DNA of 54,571 bases. Origin: Sandaracinus sp. GTDB lineage: Bacteria; Myxococcota_A; Polyangia; Polyangiales; Houyiibacteriaceae. Both the position numbers and the translations under genes were made by a program. Below, in pieces: positions 51,703 to 54,571 of the stretch. Position 1 is the first letter of the stretch. Each line of letters begins with the position of its first letter. The stretch is from NCBI GenBank assembly GCA_002699025.1, contig PABA01000092.1, forward strand, positions 1 to 54,571, written 5' to 3'. The notes beneath the pieces are model-generated. The model saw nothing but the letters and a program-made list of their open reading frames with translations. It was not told the DNA's origin and did no database searches.

Positions 51703-52410
51703 ATGGCGCAACGTCCCCGCGGAGGGCGAAAGCGAGAGCTCCAGGAGCTCACGCCGGAGCTAATCAACGAGTTTTTCGAGATGTTCAGGATGTGGCGCGC
51801 GATCTTGGACTTTCACGAGGAGCTGGTGATGCAGGCGGCCTCCGACCTCGAGGTCGCGGACTATCAGCGAGAACTGTCGCCGGAGCGTCCTCTAGATCCG
51901 TCGACCACGAGTGGGAAGCGGCTGCTCTTGTTCGCGAAACTGGAGCCTCTCCTCAAGCAGGCGACGTCGCTCAAGCAGGCCATGAAGGTCATCCGGAACA
52001 TCCGCGCGACGGAGCTTCACGGACGGCTCCGGGACGACTATCGCCTCCGGGACCTCTTCAAACATCGTGAGCCGAAGCCTGCCAGCGCACCGCCGGGTAC
52101 TGACGCGCACGACGTCGAGACCTTTCTCGAGCGGTTCCTGTACGGAGAATCGCCTGAGAACCTGGCGTACCGCCGGATGGCGCTGAAACTGGCGCTGTTC
52201 GACGGCGGCGCGTCGGTCAAAGAGATCGAGGACAAGGCGCGCGAGTTCGCCGAGGTCTTGCCAGAGTTACTCGACGCAGAAGATCTCACCGACCTCAAGG
52301 GCCCCAAGGCGCGGATTGCGGTAGCGATGCACAAGCTCCTGGAGCTGGATACATCTGAGCGCTACCTGGTCGACCTCATCGCGAGAATCGAGAAGAAGAT
52401 CGGGACGTAG
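51703..52410 (+). CDS. All-helical hypothetical protein (235 aa), divergent from BREX
   Basis: ATG 51703 has AAGGAG 8 nt upstream. A basic N-terminus (MAQRPRGGRKRELQEL) precedes a mostly helical protein (ELINEFFEMFRMWRAILDF, AKLEPLLKQATSLKQAMKV). The C-terminal half contains NLAYRRMALKLALFDGGASVKEIEDKAREFAEVL, which could be a helix-turn-helix or coiled-coil arm. No family recognised. It shares the promoter region with the BREX operon, so it might regulate it or be an adjacent independent gene. No similarity to known WYL-type BREX regulators such as BrxR was seen. Confidence 0.7.
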   Translation: MAQRPRGGRKRELQELTPELINEFFEMFRMWRAILDFHEELVMQAASDLEVADYQRELSPERPLDPSTTSGKRLLLFAKLEPLLKQATSLKQAMKVIRNIRATELHGRLRDDYRLRDLFKHREPKPASAPPGTDAHDVETFLERFLYGESPENLAYRRMALKLALFDGGASVKEIEDKAREFAEVLPELLDAEDLTDLKGPKARIAVAMHKLLELDTSERYLVDLIARIEKKIGT

Positions 52411-52483
52411 GCTTCCTCTCCGCAACTATCGGGGTTTCCTGCGGTCCGACTTATCCAGTCGACGGCACTAAGCTGCTGTCGGC

Positions 52484-52684
52484 ATGGAAACGCAGTTCCT
52501 GACGCTTGATGAGGCGGCCGAGGTGGCCCGTACCTCCCCGTCCACCGTGCGGCATTGGATCCGCGTGGGGAAGCTCGACGCGCATCGGCCGGGTCGGCGA
52601 GTCCTCGTCGAAAGGTCTGTTCTTGTTGCGTTCCTTCGTGGCGATCGGTCGCCCCGGCGATCGCGACAGAAGGATGTCGAGTAG
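52484..52684 (+). CDS. Excisionase-like helix-turn-helix protein
   Basis: A protein of 66 residues. The core, FLTLDEAAEVARTSPSTVRHWI followed by VGKLDAHRPGRRVLVERSVLVAFL, is the MerR-type winged helix of the excisionase/AlpA-like HTH_17 family (T-x-x-E-A-A at the start, R-x-G-R-R-x-L-V wing). The last residues are basic. Members control excision of integrative elements or act as small regulators. It is the first of a plus-strand module with an unknown protein and a DNA polymerase fragment, consistent with a mobile element. Its stop codon (TAG at 52682-52684) touches the long hairpin that follows. Confidence 0.85.
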   Translation: METQFLTLDEAAEVARTSPSTVRHWIRVGKLDAHRPGRRVLVERSVLVAFLRGDRSPRRSRQKDVE

Positions 52685-52720
52685 TGCGCCAGTGCATCAG
52701 TGGTTGATGCACTGGCGCAC
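52684..52720 (+). terminator. Perfect hairpin with 16-bp arms directly after the excisionase-like gene
   Basis: GTGCGCCAGTGCATCA (52684-52699) pairs with all 16 bases of TGATGCACTGGCGCAC (52705-52720) around the loop GTGGT. The left arm begins on the last base of the stop codon. It is followed by a moderately T-rich stretch (GGTTTGTGTGTTTG). It can work as a terminator, but the perfect symmetry also suits a protein- or recombinase-binding site. Confidence 0.6.
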
Positions 52721-52754
52721 ACCCGGTTTGTGTGTTTGTGCTCATATTTAACAA

Positions 52755-52774
52755 CTTCGGGGTGCCACCCGAAG
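52755..52774 (+). other. Short stem-loop in the leader of the next gene
   Basis: CTTCGGG (52755-52761) pairs with CCCGAAG (52768-52774) around GTGCCA, 36 nt before the ATG at 52810. It directly follows an AT-rich stretch (CATATTTAACAA) that could contain the promoter. Possible leader regulation. Confidence 0.35.
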
Positions 52775-52809
52775 CAGACGGCGAGCCTCGCTCGCAAGGA
52801 GTTTGAATC

Positions 52810-53466
52810 ATGTCCGATAAGTGTGGTGACGGCAAGGGTGAGCCCGTGCCCGCCAAGCAGCATTCCCAGGCCGACGAGAGTCGGCCGTGCTCGCAGGAGC
52901 AGCCCGAGGAGCGCGGCCCCACGGCGAGAAAGCGGCTCAACCTCGACGACGTCGCCATCAGCCAAGACTTCGCGGCGACGGCCGGGGTCACGCGCGTCAT
53001 CGGCGTGGTCCCGATAAGGAAGCCGAGGCGCTCGGAGTGGATCCGCGTTCACGAGAGCTACTCGCTGGCGGTCGGCCTGCTCAACGTCGAACAGGAGCTC
53101 TGGGTGGTCTCCCGCAAGGTGATGGCTGAGGTCGTGGACGACGCGAAGCCGGTGTCTCTAGCGCCCACGATCACGCGACGTGGCGCTTTCTTCTTCTGGC
53201 CCGTCCCTGTGATCGACTCGACCGGCCGCGTGAACTCCTGGCACGCATCTGCGGTCGCAGCCGCTCAGCACGCTCGAAAGCACTGGGTACGCGTGTCCTC
53301 GAACATGCCGGCTCGCCAGTACGATATCCATCTCCACAAGCTCGACTCGCGGATGCCGGAGTGGCCGGACCAGTCGATGGAGGAGCTTGTCGAGCAGGCG
53401 GTGCTCGATCGCTTGATCGACGACCGGGAGCACCACGTGCTCAAGCATCTCAGGGGTGAGCTGTGA
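52810..53466 (+). CDS. Hypothetical protein (218 aa) of the mobile-element module
   Basis: ATG 52810, with AAGGAG about 12 nt upstream. The first 45 residues are polar and probably disordered (MSDKCGDGKGEPVPAKQHSQ). Residues about 50-218 form a mixed domain with aromatic strands (EWIRVHESYSLAVGLLNVEQELWVVS, then GAFFFWPVPVIDSTGRVNSWHASA) and a helical C-terminus. No family recognised. Its stop overlaps the polymerase start (GTGA), so it is coupled to that gene and may serve its replication machinery. Confidence 0.65.
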   Translation: MSDKCGDGKGEPVPAKQHSQADESRPCSQEQPEERGPTARKRLNLDDVAISQDFAATAGVTRVIGVVPIRKPRRSEWIRVHESYSLAVGLLNVEQELWVVSRKVMAEVVDDAKPVSLAPTITRRGAFFFWPVPVIDSTGRVNSWHASAVAAAQHARKHWVRVSSNMPARQYDIHLHKLDSRMPEWPDQSMEELVEQAVLDRLIDDREHHVLKHLRGEL

Positions 53467-54488
53467 GGGCGACCCGAGACCTGTCGTTTGACGAGATCAT
53501 TCTCGTCGACACCGAGTTCCGCTCTCCGCCCGGAGAGACTCCGGAACCGGTGTGTCTCGTGGCGCACGAGCTCTGGTCGGGGCGTCGGCACCGGTACTGG
53601 GCCAGCGAGCTCGGGTCGGAGCCTCCTTTCTTGACGGGGTCGAGCACGTTGGTCGTCGCGTACTACGCCGTGGCGGAGCTCTCGTTCTTCCTGGCCATGG
53701 ACTGGCCGATGCCGGCGAACATCTGCGACCTCTACGTCGAGTTCCGAGGGGCGTTCAACGGTCGACGTCCGCCTGCCGGCTTCGGCCTCGCGGGCGCATG
53801 CACGGCCTTGGGTGTCGCGGGGCTCGACATGATGGAGAAGGACGCGATGCGCGACCTCATCCTGCACCGGGTCGACTACACCGCCGGACAGCGAGAAGCG
53901 ATCCTTGACTACTGCGCCTCAGACGTTGATGCGTTGGAGCGGCTCTTTCGCCGGATGGGGCCATCTCTCAACTACCGGTACGCACTACTCAGGGGCGACT
54001 ACCTGCGGGTCGTCGCGGCGATGGAGCGCAGGGGTATCCCGATCGATCTCGAGCTCCTCGAGGCCATGCGTATCGGCAGGAGCCAGATCGTGAACTCGCT
54101 CATCTCCAGGGCGGACACCTTGGGCCTCTACGACGGCACATCCTTCCGGACCGCGAGGCTCGAGGAGTACCTCGCCCGCTCGGGGGCTGCCGATGCTTGG
54201 CCTCGCACGCCGACCGGAAGGGTGAGCCTCTCCTCCGAGACGTTCGACGGGATGTCCCGAGTCCTTCCGGAGCTCCGGCCGGTAGCGAGGCTGCGGAAAG
54301 ACCTGGACCAACTTCGGCTCGACGACATCGAAGTCGGTCGCGACGGGCGCAACCGAACGATGACTTCCCCGTTCGGCACCGTCACCTCAAGGAACCAGCC
54401 CGGCACGACGAAGTACATCTTTTCCGCCGCAAGGTGGAAGCGGGGCCTGATCAGGCCCGAGCAAGGTGTTAACGCGCACCCCTGCTGA
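53463..54488 (+). pseudogene. N-terminal part of a family A DNA polymerase (3'-5' exonuclease end), truncated
   Basis: About 341 codons from GTG 53463, overlapping the previous stop. Residues 1-170 are a DEDD 3'-5' exonuclease: DEIILVDTEFRSPPGE (Asp-x-Glu) and ILDYCASDVDALERLF (Tyr-x3-Asp motif); the middle Asp may be in the AYYAVAELSFFL or DLYVEFRGAF block. Residues about 180-330 resemble the start of the polymerase domain, with DGRNRTMTSPFGTVTSRNQP as in phage/plasmid polymerases. After RGLIRPEQG the sequence diverges to VNAHPC and a stop at 54486-54488; palm and finger domains are absent. The break lies near 54465. A C-terminal remnant of a similar polymerase is at 21360-21629. Confidence 0.8.
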
Positions 54489-54571
54489 GGGGTTCGGGGC
54501 CGATTCCGCGCAGGCTGCGTGATGGGCTCGACCTCGCCGAGGTGGTGATGTCCCTCGCCGGTTTCTTCGTC

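Noticed and set aside
51703-52410. BrxR/WYL-type BREX regulator
   Set aside because: The protein is divergent to BREX and has a basic N-terminus, but no winged-helix plus WYL motifs are visible.
1-54571. tRNA, rRNA or riboswitch genes
   Set aside because: No cloverleaf, no rRNA-like stretches and no recognisable riboswitch consensus were seen on reading; a covariance-model scan was not possible.

Overview
The window is GC-rich DNA with strong G/C third-position codon use. Most adjacent genes overlap by an ATGA or GTGA. The gene content (Pgl-type BREX, RadC-like JAB protein, DUF932 protein, KAP ATPase, WG-repeat methyltransferase) suggests a myxobacterium-like (Myxococcota) bacterium. That assignment is an inference from style and content; there is no rRNA or tRNA to prove it. 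Most of the window reads as an accessory genomic island.

Left part (1-17 kb). The window opens inside an IS1380-type transposase (1-310, minus). A plus-strand operon follows (422-11104): a small membrane protein, a lipoprotein-like protein and two giant proteins of about 1520 residues that I cannot assign; the second has fibronectin-III-like stretches. After a gene-poor stretch comes a minus-strand operon (16757-11968): a 15-codon upstream ORF, a glycosyltransferase/radical-SAM fusion, a WG-repeat O-methyltransferase and a histidine phosphatase whose 3' end is broken and runs over debris of another gene.

Middle (17-27 kb). Small plus-strand genes (47 aa membrane peptide, two unknowns, RadC-like JAB protein, a 105 aa protein, a Cas4/RecB-like PD-(D/E)XK nuclease) look like part of a plasmid- or phage-derived element. 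A remnant of the C-terminus of a family A DNA polymerase follows, then a GIY-YIG-like protein, a DUF932 protein, a large HsdR-N-type nuclease and a frameshifted glycine-zipper gene.

Main locus (51.5-27.2 kb, minus strand). One tightly packed run of eleven genes carries a complete type 2 BREX (Pgl) phage-defence system: pglW, pglX, pglY, pglZ, brxD and brxHI. Five further genes share its frame overlaps and spacing: an unknown 229 aa protein before pglW, a double winged-helix/PD-(D/E)XK protein between pglW and pglX, a RelA/SpoT-type nucleotidyltransferase plus a glycine-zipper membrane protein between pglZ and brxD, and a KAP-family membrane NTPase after brxHI. Several added genes are visibly less GC-rich than the core BREX genes, which suggests modular acquisition. 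PglX would mark host DNA, PglW/PglY/PglZ/BrxD/BrxHI would block phage replication, and the added genes look like extra effectors or an abortive-infection layer. The RelA/SpoT-glycine-zipper pair inside a BREX operon is the most interesting candidate for a new system.

Right end (51.7-54.6 kb, plus strand). A helical unknown protein, an excisionase-like HTH protein, a long perfect hairpin, an unknown protein and the N-terminal part of a family A DNA polymerase broken near residue 333. The polymerase C-terminal remnant lies at 21.4 kb and the N-terminal remnant at 53.5 kb, both on the plus strand, so the two halves bracket the defence island in permuted order.
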